From: Bryum argenteum
Taxonomy: Eukaryota > Streptophyta > Bryopsida > Bryales > Bryaceae
Assembly (NCBI GenBank): GCA_037043015.1
Contig: CM073325.1
Span: forward strand, 6,737,001 to 6,801,000
DNA: 64,000 nt
Direction: 5' to 3'
Below, one piece after another: positions 24,018 through 34,865 of the stretch. Each line of letters starts with the position of its first letter. The stretch's first letter is position 1. The notes under the pieces were generated by a model. The model did not search any database. It was not told where the DNA came from and saw only the letters and a list, made by a program, of their open reading frames with translations. The translations under genes and the position numbers were made by a program.

Positions 24018-24264
24018 GTCTGTATTATTGGTTCCAACGTAGACTTGTACACTATGCCTTTACTTGTTTAGGGTTGTGAATTTGTAATTTTTTCCCCTAT
24101 TCTATCATTTCATTTGGGAAAGTCTGAAACCGTGGTTCATGTCGCACATTCTTCTTTCTCTCGTTAATCAAAATTGCATCGTTGCACATATGTTCCAATT
24201 ACGACTTATTGCAATGTCATTCGCTTGGAACTCATGCAAGTACTTGAGGGACCTTTCTGCTGCT

Positions 24265-24330
24265 CGCTGCTAGTGCGGGACACTCTCATTTTTGAGATCG
24301 TGCAGCAATTGCTGTAGTCGTAATTTTGGT
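24265..24330 (+). pseudogene. Duplicated scrap of the protease gene's 3' end
   Basis: GTGCGGGACACTCTCA and ATCGTGCAGCAATTGCTGTA repeat the last coding bases of the gene at 22518-24017 (about 23970-24017), with a few substitutions. It encodes the equivalent of the C-terminal VRDTL...IVQQLL and stop. It is a local duplication with no gene attached. Confidence 0.8.
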
Positions 24331-24535
24331 AACAAGTCAGCCAGTCGGCACTTCTGTTCAACTGTGGTTTATTTCGTACATTTGTCTCTCTTTGAGTTTC
24401 ACGATAACGGTATATGGGAAAAAGAACTGGAAGATCCTTTTTCAGGTTGGCGTGATTGAGCTGGTGAGATATCTATTTCGCAACTTTCTTTTTGTGGGTT
24501 GATGTTAGGTGATTCAGAGAAGTCCTTACGAAGGG

Positions 24536-25019
24536 TTAAGGTAGGAGTCGTGAAAACCGTCCAGCCCCAAAAACCGCATAGTAGGTTTATGGGTAGGGGC
24601 TGTAGAACCGTCCGTTCATGGTAAACTGACAGGTTTTAGGAACCATCCACTGTTTTTAGCTCCCACCATGCATGCTGAACGGTTTTAGACAACTCCTATG
24701 TCAGTTCCTATACCTATTTTAATTCATTTTGGGACATTAAATCCACAGTTTTCGGAATACAATCTTGCAAAAAAGCCAGCACTCTATGTTTGGGTAGTGG
24801 GACTCCTAAGACTCGAGATTCAAAAATTCATAGGAAATTCTAGGATTACTTAATTTTTTTTTATTTTTTTATTTTTTTTATTTTATTTATTTATTTATTT
24901 TTTTTTTGTAATGGATTTGCACTAGCTTTGCAGACCATCGAAAAATAATTAAAATTTTACACCACTGTTCCAAGTATGCAAAGTTGAAATTCCGACGGTT
25001 TTCACCACTCCTACCTTAA
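24536..25019 (+). mobile_element. MITE-like element with 26-bp terminal inverted repeats
   Basis: The left end TTAAGGTAGGAGTCGTGAAA and the right end GGTTTTCACCACTCCTACCTTAA are inverted copies with one mismatch over about 26 bp, counting the next bases inward. TTAA flanks both sides, but the TTAA may be partly inside the repeat, so the superfamily is open. The interior has a long T-rich run (about 24846-24908) and no coding sequence. Confidence 0.7.
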
Positions 25020-26240
25020 GAAAGGCGCCTGTATTTCAGTGCTACCAGCGTTTCTTGGAGCCCTCATCAACCAACGGGATTTTTTCTTCAAAATCCGTGG
25101 AATTATCCATTTGGACCCCCGACGGCTGTTTCTGATAATTTTGAATTCAAATTTGAGGCTTATGACCCCAAATTACCCTTAGAAGCCTACCCCTGGACAA
25201 GTAAAGCCTATACATCAAAAAATTAGGGGGCTCTTTATTCATCCCCTCCCTTGCCCCCCGAAAAATGCTCATAGTACTAAAATATGGTGATCCAGTTAGG
25301 AAGTCTTTTATATTGACATTTTGACATACTTCCGTATGGACATTTACTACAATCTTGCTCAATAAGTAGTTAAGTATTAAGCAACACTAGTTTTCAAGTA
25401 TTTATCATGTATTTATCATGTAAATTTTCAAGATATGCCATCAAATTGACCACACTAAATCAAAATTTCATTTCTAGAATGGTTGATTGCCACCACACAA
25501 GAATGCCTTTAAAGTGATGTATTGAAATAAATGTATGTCAAGATGTTATATGATAGACTAGGTTATCAAAGTTGGTAGGGATACAACTTTTCCGAGAGCT
25601 ACATGTATTGGTAGATTTTGAATAACTTTACTTTGGTGAATCAGTTGGCCTTGAAGTTTGGTAGGCGCACCAACAACTTGATTTGAGGTTCATGGTAAAA
25701 ATTTTCAAGGTAAAATATCAATATCAAATCTCTCTTGAGGCATTCAAAGTAGACAAATAAAATAAAAAATGCCATCCCACCTTGGACCCTATTGTGCACT
25801 TTAAAGTATTTAATCTTCTAATGGAACCTAAATTATACCTCTAGGATACCTCAAGGTAGTTAATTATACCTCTTGGATACCTTAATTTATAACTCTTGGA
25901 TTGGCAACGCCCTCACATCAATACAACCTACATCTGCTAAAATGAATAGAAGTTTACATAGGCAGACATGTGAAATAAAAAATTCAATTGCAACTCAATA
26001 ACTATTTGGTAACAAAAGGCTACACTTCAAAAGTGTCGCTACATGATGAATTCCTCCACAGCGTCACTATGCTACGATGTGCATGCCTCTTCCGAGAGAT
26101 GAATAGCTACAAAATAATACACCTACTTCGACCTCATATACTATCCATGATTGCTTCACGTTATCTACAAAAGTAGCAATTACATGTCCTTAGATACAAA
26201 AACAGCTTCGTAGATGCCGCTGACTCCTGTTTGCACCGAA
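25020..26240. other. Intergenic DNA with repeat R2 copy 2
   Basis: Positions 25115-25255 repeat the R2 sequence found at 13660-13795. The rest is AT-rich and has no supported gene. Confidence 0.5.
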
Positions 26241-26319
26241 GATGCCATACCCTAATTTCAAAGACCAAAAAATTCCCGGCACTGTCTTCCTCTCAGGAGT
26301 GCCAGACCCAAGAACACCA

Positions 26320-26575
26320 CGCTCGGCTGGTGCATATTTCCATGATCAACATGTACCTGTAGCCAGAGAAGCGATTTCAGAACAGTACCCCAAACCAAAC
26401 AATCACCATGACTCGTTCTCGATACTTCTTTATTCTCTACGAGCAGAACTAGACAGCATGTATCTGTCATCACAGACGGCAATTTCCTATGCATTGGGAT
26501 GTTCAGCTGGTGCACATCTCCTTGATCAACATGCATCTCTCGTCGAAAAAAGTGATCTCAGAACGAAACTTCGGA
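26320..26575. repeat. Degenerate tandem duplication, unit about 190 bp
   Basis: GCTGGTGCATATTTCCATGA...AACATGTACCTGTAG at about 26325 recurs as GCTGGTGCACATCTCCTTGA...AACATGCATCTCTCG at about 26510. Both are followed by a GATTTCAGAAC/GATCTCAGAAC block. It lies downstream of the minus-strand gene at 26713-26943, perhaps within its 3'UTR. Confidence 0.55.
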
Positions 26576-26712
26576 CCGGCAAACTACTTTTCTGTTAACT
26601 CTCAGCAGGGCTCTGAGTAGAGTAATCAACATGTATGCATGGTCACTGAAGACAACTTCTGAACGATGCTTTGAACTCGTTCTGAAGCGAGAATGATAGT
26701 ACCCACCTTGCG

Positions 26713-26943
26713 TTAGAAGGGTATGCAATTGGAGATGCTGGGTCGGACCACCATGGCCGGGTGGGACATAAGGCGCTCGCCGGTCTTGTGGTTGCAACAC
26801 CACACTGCCGCCCCGATGGGCCACTCGATCACCGCGGCCAACACGAAGCCTATGAACCCCAGCGTCGGCCCGATGATCTTGCACCGGCACGGGTTGTCGG
26901 TGTTGCCGCATTCAATGCACAGCGGAATCGGAATGCACGCCAT
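26713..26943 (-). CDS. Small conserved Cys-rich membrane protein (76 residues)
   Basis: One exon. The N-terminus has a compact cysteine cluster (CIECGNTDNPCRCK) that could bind metal or form disulfides. It is followed by a hydrophobic stretch (about residues 25-50, including GPTLGFIGFVLAAVIEWPIG) and then WCCNHKTGERLMSHP and a short tail. The strong residue composition, a stop directly after the conserved-looking PSIS..IPF tail and a good ATG support a real gene. I believe similar short proteins occur across land plants but cannot name a family or function. The N-terminal cysteines probably face one side of a membrane. Confidence 0.7.
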   Translation of the reverse strand: MACIPIPLCIECGNTDNPCRCKIIGPTLGFIGFVLAAVIEWPIGAAVWCCNHKTGERLMSHPAMVVRPSISNCIPF

Positions 26944-27697
26944 CGCGCTAAGATCACACTAAAATCAACTGTAAAATCTCAAGAGTACCTGACAAAGAAT
27001 CAAAGAATCACGAAAATCAAGCTCCAGAGCATGAAGGCCCAGCGACCTTAACTCTCCATGAACTAATCTGACCGATCGCAGACTCTGTGCATGCCCCAAG
27101 CTAACGCTGAAATTGCAAAAAAGAACAAAACACGCAAGAAAAAGAGTCACAAGAAGCCCAACGAAGTAAGCGCCACTCGTTATAGTACCTGCGATTAGGA
27201 AATCTCCACCAAAAGCAAACGAGCAGGATTGAAAGCTTCAAGACGCACTTGAAGTATAATTGAATGGAAGGAGTCAACAAGGCGATGCACCGGCCGGGGG
27301 GAGGTCACCGTCCTCGCCAGGTGTCGCCTAAAGCATGAAACGTTGCGCAATGTGAACGTGACAAATGGCAGGCTGAGTGGGCACCTTTTCCTCTCATTAT
27401 TGCTCTCATTCACCCAAATTGGTTGACGACAACGACGGAATTGTTCTGAGATAATCGATTGATACCCTCGCCAATTTGCGACTGTTCACAGAATCTGAAT
27501 TGCGGTGGCTTCTTCTTAGATTTAGTGTTAAAGATTGAAATGCGACTTCTGATGATTCAATTATGGAATCAAACCCATATTCAGAAATGTCAATTCGAGC
27601 GAGATCGATGGACTCAATCAGACCTTTCTTCTTCTGAAAATTAGTATTTCGTGTTCATGTGTGGGCTGCGATGCTTCAGAGATGGGGCCGGGAAGAG
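26944..27697. other. 5' flank of the small membrane protein and 3' flank of the SET gene
   Basis: I see no supported coding sequence. The short open frames here have no motifs. Confidence 0.4.
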
Positions 27698-30079
27698 TCA
27701 CCGATGGCTGGGGCAGCCGCGGTCGGCAGAGAAGTCGGGGACGATTCCGGGCAAGGTCAAGAGATCCATCCAGAGAAGGGGCCAGTGATCGCCTTCGTCG
27801 CGATCTACTACAAGCTTCACGACGCCGTCGTCAAGGTCCCACTTCCACGGAGTGTAAGTCAAGACGTCCGCGAGAATGCAATGCACAGCTCGTCGTGACA
27901 TGCCCCCGCTGTCGCCACTCTCCTCCGTAAACCTTTCCAGCATGTCCTGGGTGGTGAGTCCGGACCAGCGCACCCGAAACGTGCGCATCTTCTTCGCGTC
28001 GGGCTTCCTGAGTCGCGTGTGGAGCCAGAAGGCGAACGCGAGGGCGCCCTCGGGAGGGTTTACACCTCTGGATCCCCCGCGGGCGCCAATGCGGCCGTCG
28101 ATCCAGCTCATGAGCTTCGTTCGCTCGTCGTGGCTCAGGAAGCCTGCGTCCGGCCACTCGGCGATGTCGCTCGGTACCATGCCGAGCGGCTTGGGGCGGG
28201 GATGGCGCGGCCTGGCGATGCGCGGGGTGGGGAGCTGTGAGCAGGGGAGCGACAGGGGCGGGAATTGCTTGATGTTCAAGGTGCCCCTGCTTCTACTCCC
28301 TGATGGCACCCACGGGGGTTTTCTGGCGATGTAGCGCAGTGATCCGGCGCCCCCAAGAGTGAGCGACAGCGGCAATGGCTGGATCGGCTCATCGAGCTCG
28401 TGCCCCAACAACCCAAAACACGACGAGCCTTTCCCGGAAGCCGGCTTCGGGCAATTCAAGCTCTGCAGCTTCCGAGCGTACGACGTCACACGATCCAGGT
28501 ATTTGGCGTGGCGAGCGGTCGTCATGGCGTTCTTGGCTCTCTTCACTGCGGCCGCCATCTTGTCGCATTCCACTTGAAGCTTGTCGTTCTTGTCCAAACG
28601 CCGGTTTAGGCCGAGTTGCTGGTGGACGGAGAGGATTTTCTTCGCTGCCGCGTCCATGCTATCCACCTGATCCATCACCGACTTCTCCTCGTCGTCGTGA
28701 AGCTTCTGCAAGTGGTCGAGGTCCTTCTCGTAGTGATCAATCGTCCTCTCCATGAATTCACTGCACGGGTCTGCTATGAATCCATGACATCGACTCGATC
28801 TGCAGTAACAGATCTCGCCTATTGGCCCGTCGGTGACTCCCGCCCATCTGCCAATATAAGAGTCACCATTTATAAACCCTGAATGCACTTGACTCGAAAT
28901 CAGCGAATCCACATAACAATGAATGTTCCTAAGCCCATAGATTTTGGACTTGGGTGTCGGTAAATGCGCCTAAACTCTCATCGATTAATGCAGAGAAATT
29001 GAAAACTAAAGCTCCATATTTTGGGTGTGGAAAGGACTCACTTGTAGTCGTACGTAAGAGCTTCTTTGGAGATGATTCTGCGGAGAGTCCGTCCGACAGC
29101 ATACACTTTGCCGTTCGCCCAGCTGCATTATCCACCACAGACTGTCATCAGCTTGCACCTGGTTTTTGATCTGCCAATTTCAAACCCAAATCCTCCAACT
29201 TATCAAGCTCACGAGCATATCATTCTTGCGCAAACATTTACTACACATAGCATTCATGGTGGCCTGTGATGAGGGCTTGCTTGCCTACCAAGGGCTGATG
29301 GCCATGTTAGGATCGCAGCTGTGATTTGCGAGTGCCGAGATATGATTCCAGGGATAAACAGCGAATTCGACTTCGCGAGGCTCGCCAGGGACGTCCATGG
29401 ACCACCCTGGCCAGGAGACGCGGACGCCGTAGTAACATCGGCGAGGGTCCATCATGGTCAAGCCTTGAAGGATCTTTTCGGTGACGATTTGGCCACACAT
29501 GACAAAAGCGAGTTTGTGCTGGGGGAGGTCGACATTGGAGAAGACCTCGTGGCCGAGAGGGCCGTCTCGCACGTCCAGCTTAGGCAGGGTCGCAAGACTG
29601 TTGCAGCAGAAGCCGTGGCAGTTGCAAGTGACCTCGCATACCTTCATGCTGGTCCGACACGTACACGTACCGGAGCAAGTCTCCTTCCCCCTCACGTAGC
29701 ACTCGCACATCCGTTGCGCCATGGCGTGGTTGGTCGCGGCGCTGGGGTGAGTGAGAATCGGAGTGCCGCTCATGTGCGCGTCCACATTCAATTTCACGGC
29801 ATTGTTGAGCTCCGCTCTCAAATACCGCAAGTTGATCCGCACACCTGATGCATCACTCTCCACATACGTCCGTGAGGAATCACTCCCTGCTACATCCACT
29901 GAACTCCTCGCTGAATTACTTCCCCTCGCGCTTTCCGAATAACAACTCCTCGCACTCGCTGAACCTCTTCTCTCGGACCTCATTGCAGCATCACTAGTAT
30001 TGCTCCTGTAGAAGTCTTTGTGGAGATTCAAACAGCGTGTGATTGGGCTTGGTGACATGGTCTTGATGCTACCCTTCAT
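27698..30079 (-). CDS. SET-domain protein with post-SET motif, copy A
   Basis: Exons are 29289-30079, 29042-29122 and 27698-28847, in agreeing phase, giving 673 residues. A Ser-rich N-terminus leads to a cysteine cluster (about residues 120-160, MCECYVRGKETC, CTCRTSMKVC, CNCHGFCCNS) like the AWS/pre-SET zinc regions. The SET domain follows: GPLGHEVFSNVDL, NHSCDPN near residue 257, then exon 2 with WANGKVYAVGRTLRR and KEALTYDY. Exon 3 opens with a post-SET motif (CYCRSSRCHGF), then a coiled coil (about 315-400) and a long unassigned C-terminal region. SET proteins methylate lysines, usually on histones. NHSCDPN and the DY motif are present, but the usual GxG of the cofactor site reads GPLGHE and the Y.GE motif reads CGQ, so activity is uncertain. 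The start is the first ATG in the open frame. Confidence 0.82.
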
Positions 30080-30181
30080 GGCAATATGCCTCTTCAAAGT
30101 TCGCACCTCTTCGATCGAGTCGATTTTGATTTGATTTTTGAGTCGCCAAGGGTTGCGTAATTGGGGTGGTGGAGCGGCCGG

Positions 30182-31556
30182 CTATGAAAGCTTCTTAGCA
30201 GAACGAGGTGAATAGGAAGGGTTCGTCTCCGAGGAGATTGTGAATTCCGCTTGTAGCTCCTCGTCGTCCGGGTCCTTGTTGATAGCAATGTGCGAAAAGA
30301 GGGAGCGGAACCTCCGTATCAGTTTTCGTAACGGCGAGACAGGATGGGTCTCCACCACTTGTGTAGGAATCTCCACCATGTACGTCGTCACCGTAGCTCC
30401 CTGTGAGAGTGAGGCCCTGGCGCGCGTCACGGCGGCCACCATTGCCTCGACATGAGCTTTCAGCCTCATATTCTCTTCCTCCATCCAAATACACTCGGAC
30501 TCTTGCAGTGCTGTCTCTGCCTCCGCTAGGTTTGCTCGCAACCGAACGATCTCCCCTTCGTAATGCCGAGTGCTCACTGATAGGAACTTGCTGCCTTTCT
30601 CTGCTATGAGCCCCCGGCACACCGCTTCTCTGCAACGACAAAGCTCCGCGAATTCCCTCGGGTTTGTGCTCCCTTTCCATCTGCAGCGAGCTCCATTGTC
30701 AGCTACGTGATCAATACTCATCTCACCTCATGGTGTCCGTGGAACTGTCACTTACTTGTAATCAACAGTCAGAGCTTCCTTCGCCATCACATTGCGCATC
30801 GTCCGCCCCACTGCATAGATTTTCCCATTCGCCCAGCTGCACAGAATCTCTTCATCCGTTTCGTTGAGTCCAAAACATTACATGTTTGGTGCAGCTGAAG
30901 AATGTCATGTCAATGTAGGATGCGTACCAGGACTGCACGATGATGCTGGGGTCGCAGCTATGGTTGACAGCGCCGGTCATATCTTCAAAGGGATCGACAA
31001 CATACTTGACGGGGGGCAGGCCGAGCCACAAAACGGAGAAGCCATAGTGGCGAATGGCCTTCTGGGAGCACCGTTCATGGTGACGCCAGTAATCTGGCAA
31101 GGTCATCACGCGCCCACAAACGACGAACGCGAGCTTGCCGCGGGGCAGGTCCGTGGTGGTGTAAAGCTCCTCACCCAGCGCCCCACTGCGGATGCAGAGC
31201 TTGGGCGTGTGGAAGATACTGTTAGTGCAGAAGCCGTGACACTCGCACTCCACGCCGCAGCTCTTCCACTTGGTGACGCATAAGCAGTTGGAACACGTCC
31301 TATTCTTGCACTTGCAGATCGCCCGTGCAAGCTCCAATGTCGCGTCGCGCCTGGCGTGCAGCAGCTTCTTGTCGCCTTTCAGGCGCGTGTCCACGGCCAC
31401 TAACGCCGCGCGCGCCCGCCCCAGCTGCGCGCCCTTCCTGTGAGCGTGCCCCGGGCGCGTGATCTCTGTAGAAGTGCTCCATTCGGGTGCTATCCTCTCC
31501 ACTGTTCTCTCTGTCGGTGCCGTCCTCTCCCACTCTTGGCCGCTCAACGCCTTCAT
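30182..31556 (-). CDS. SET-domain protein with post-SET motif, copy B
   Basis: Exons are 30928-31556, 30756-30836 and 30182-30680, giving 402 residues. The middle exon is 81 bp, exactly as in the neighbour 27698-30079, and all junctions match. The order is the same: cysteine cluster (CKCKNRTCSNCLC, ECECHGFCTNS), SET with GALGEELY, NHSCDPS, WANGKIYAVGRTMRN, KEALTVDY, then post-SET CRCREAVCRGL and a coiled coil (about residues 265-330). It lacks the long C-terminal extension of copy A. The two genes are a head-to-tail tandem duplication separated by about 100 bp, so the shared gap may hold both the terminator of B and the promoter of A. As in A, the GxG and Y.GE elements are altered. Methyltransferase activity is inferred only from the family. 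Confidence 0.82.
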
Positions 31557-33926
31557 GGCGGCTTCTGATTCTTCAGTGATCAGTACCGACACTGCTTGTT
31601 GATGTGAGTAGGTGCTTCATTTTGTTTGATGATGTCTTGTGGTTGTTCATTTTGTTTGATGATGTCTTGTGGTTGTTGTTGTCTTTTGGGTGGGGTTCAT
31701 GCCTCTTGCACTTCTGCCCCTTGGAAGCTTTGTGCCACCTCTTGAGGTACAAGCGCAAACAAAACGTCTATGTTGAAAGTATGATGTTGAAAATACTATG
31801 AAGAATGTCAAGCTTTTCATGACACCATCGAGATTGACTTGTATATATACTTTAAAAAAAAGGTCAGCAAGGTCAACTTATGTTGTAATTCTATCAATTT
31901 GGGCAATGATGTAATTTGCAAAACTAAGCTTTTACAATACATCACATGATAAAACTATGAAAGAAAGTTTGTCAAGAAAGTTTGGAATAGTACATGATGC
32001 AAGTATATCTTCGATCACAATCTTACACTAATTTTTGGTATGTATTTATAACTTATAAATTTCATATGAAAAAGTTTGAAAAATTATATGAAAATATTGT
32101 GATAGAGTGAGGCGATATATGAGGGAAAAATAGTGGTACGAGAAATTCTTGTGTTACATAGAAAAATTATCAAAGATTGAGCATCATCTAATTGATGTGT
32201 AATATGATTGTACGATGTTGATAGTACTCATGGTTGGAAGCATTTTCTTGAGTGTTTAAGGCACCAATTGGTAGGTAGGAGAATACTATTTATAGCAATT
32301 TTTAATTATTTCAATATGATTTCAATATGAATTATCCAATTTGGTTAAACATAATCAAATATGAGTGCTTTTAGTTCATGCTTTGCTTGAAATTATTCAA
32401 TCTCCATTCATGCTTGATGTAAACCCAAGCTCATCTATTTTCTTTTGGGGTTGTTGTTTAAGTACAAACAAATGAATATAACATGTTCTTTTGTTGATGT
32501 TGGTGAATATACAAGTTTGGTGATTTCTTGAAGAAAGATAATTGATATTGAATCTTATAAATTTGTGCCAATACTGTAAGTTGGTAATTTTTTGTACTTG
32601 TTATCATATTTATGAGTTTAAATATTAGTTATATTGAGTAATTTTCAAGAATTTTGTAGGAATTTCTTTTCAATTACATATAATATACTTCATAGCAATC
32701 ACAAAAATGTTGAACTAGGGTGTTTGTGAATGTGATACTATGTAATGATTTACCTTCTTTAGGAGGAATTTAATCAATAAATAATATGTTAAGACATTCA
32801 CAAGCATAACAATGCTCTTAAAGAACTTCAAATTAATCTTAGGAGGAATTTAAAATTGAGATTAGTTGGATGCTTGGAGAAGAGCTAGCATGCATGCGCA
32901 TGGCTAGCATTGAGTTGTTTACAATTTTGGATCATTGAAAATCATGAGAAAATCAATTGTCGGCACAACATGATGCAAATTGTCTTTATGATTTTGAAAT
33001 CAATAAAAAATATATAACAACAAACCAATGTGTAAGAAAAGTAGTATGATTAAAAAAGAGTTGACAACAAATGAAAAGAGTTTAGGCTTAGGTTTTATGA
33101 ATGGCATAATAAATATTTCAAAGTCAACAAAAAGGCAAACCTTCAAAACACTTCAACTAAGAATATATCCTTCCTTGTAGCTTCAAAATTTCACATAGTA
33201 AGAATAAAGTCATCAAAATCTTCATATTTGCAAAGCAGTGGTTGTCTTAGTTGAGCTACATTCTTAGTAAGTAAGCAATTTTCATAACCTTCAAACAATG
33301 TTTTAATTTTAGAGCCATTTGTATATAGCATTGAGTTCATCATTTCTATAGAAGTTTAGTAACCAATAGAAAAGAGATCAAAAGTATATATTTATCTTGA
33401 AAATGTCATAAAAGTTAATAAAGTGCATTGAGTTCCTAAACAACAATATATAAACCCTACAAGAAACATCTTGATATCAAAACTATGTCATTTAATAACT
33501 AAAGGTATGTGCACACTTAGTACTAGTAGTATTTATAATTAACCATTAAAAGTAACTCCAATCTTCACAACACCATTGTGGTTGTATCTCAATGTTAAAA
33601 AGATTTAATGTTTTTTATGCAACTTATTTCTAGGTACAAGGGTAGTTTTAAAACCAAGGTTACCCGAGTAGATAGATATTTATGTACTTTCAAATTCCGA
33701 CAGCGTACTTCCCCGCTAAAGTTATACATATGAACATATTATTTTTCCTACTCGTAAATAATTACCCTTCACCATAATATTCTAAATACTTTAGAAATAC
33801 AAAAAGATTGTATCGTATATTAAAGATTCCTTAAACATATTCTTCTTACTCTGATAACGACCAAATGCATAAATCTTGTGTATTCCAAATTCCAAATTAC
33901 ATCAAATCAATGCAATATTGACCTTT
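31557..33926. other. AT-rich intergenic DNA
   Basis: No gene is visible. Positions 31614-31677 contain two copies of a 30-bp unit (CATTTTGTTTGATGATGTCT...). The rest is AT-rich, low in CpG and without long frames. Confidence 0.5.
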
Positions 33927-34442
33927 TTAACCCCTGAATTTCCTTGTTGCAAAACGTGACCTTCCTTTAGATTAAACTCAAAAAATCTCAATCTAAGAAT
34001 TATTTGAGAGATTTAATCATAAGATCTCAAATTTCACTTGACATTCTTCTCACATACCAAATTTGAACAATTCATTCTTCCTCATTTGTGAGATTATAAT
34101 GATCGAAGTTGGTTGAGTTTTCTCCTGCGGAAACTTCCAAAACCCGTCCGTTTCAGGTCTTAACCCCTGAGCGCCCCCTCCAAAAAGCCCGAAAATCAAG
34201 GTGTGCAGACCGTGCCCAAGCTCATCGGGTGCCAATTCTGCAGAAATTGATTATTTTCAATTTCACCGTTCAGAAACATGAAGAACAGGGATGCGAAGGC
34301 GTGGGAAAAATTGGGATGGATTTCACCGCACGGATTTGGTTTCTATAATGGTCAAACAATGGTTGACTTCTGACTGGCGGAATTCCTGGCGGACACATTT
34401 AGTCCGCAGGGCGCTCAGGGGTTAAGGAAAGTTAGGGGTTAA
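33927..34442 (+). mobile_element. TTAA element family 4, interrupted by a nested element
   Basis: The left end is TTAACCCCTGAATTTCCTTG and the right end AAGGAAAGTTAGGGGTTAA. These are inverted copies with two mismatches in 19. The 266-bp element at 34160-34425 sits inside, almost against the right terminus. Without it the host element is about 250 bp. It has no coding sequence. Confidence 0.72.
34160..34425 (+). mobile_element. TTAA element family 5, nested and intact (266 bp)
   Basis: It has perfect terminal inverted repeats: TTAACCCCTGAGCGCCC on the left and GGGCGCTCAGGGGTTAA on the right, 17 bp each including TTAA. It lies wholly inside the element 33927-34442, so it inserted later. The body is GC-richer than its host, and the perfect ends suggest recent movement. 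It has no transposase. Confidence 0.8.
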
Positions 34443-34865
34443 TCTAAAAAGTGATTCAGCAAAATCTTCAAATGATCATGTGAAGATGCAAGAAAGAATT
34501 CGTAATTAAATCCTGTCACGGTCAATTTCATGGAGTTTGCTGACGACCACACAAACCATGATCGTCGCAGTGACGATGAGGCTTCCATGCAGCACCACCC
34601 GGCGCCTTTCCCCCGCCTGCGTGCCTGCCTGCATCGCTCGCAACGAGCTTTTGGCCATAGCCCGAAAAGAAAGTTGTCATCGCTGTCGTCGTCTCCCGTT
34701 CTACACCACACATGCTCCTCTGCTGCACCGCCATGTCCACTCTTCCCATGCACTCGCACTCCTGCTCCTCCACCCTGCCACTTGTCCTCCCCCTTCCCTT
34801 CCCTCGCCTCCCCCTTTCTTCTCTCGGGAACCTCAGTGCCACTCTGCAATCTCGCTTCCTCCGAT

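Noticed and set aside
28375-28755. Long plus-strand frame, Ser/Arg-rich
   Set aside because: Antisense shadow of the SET gene's third exon. GC-rich DNA leaves several frames open.
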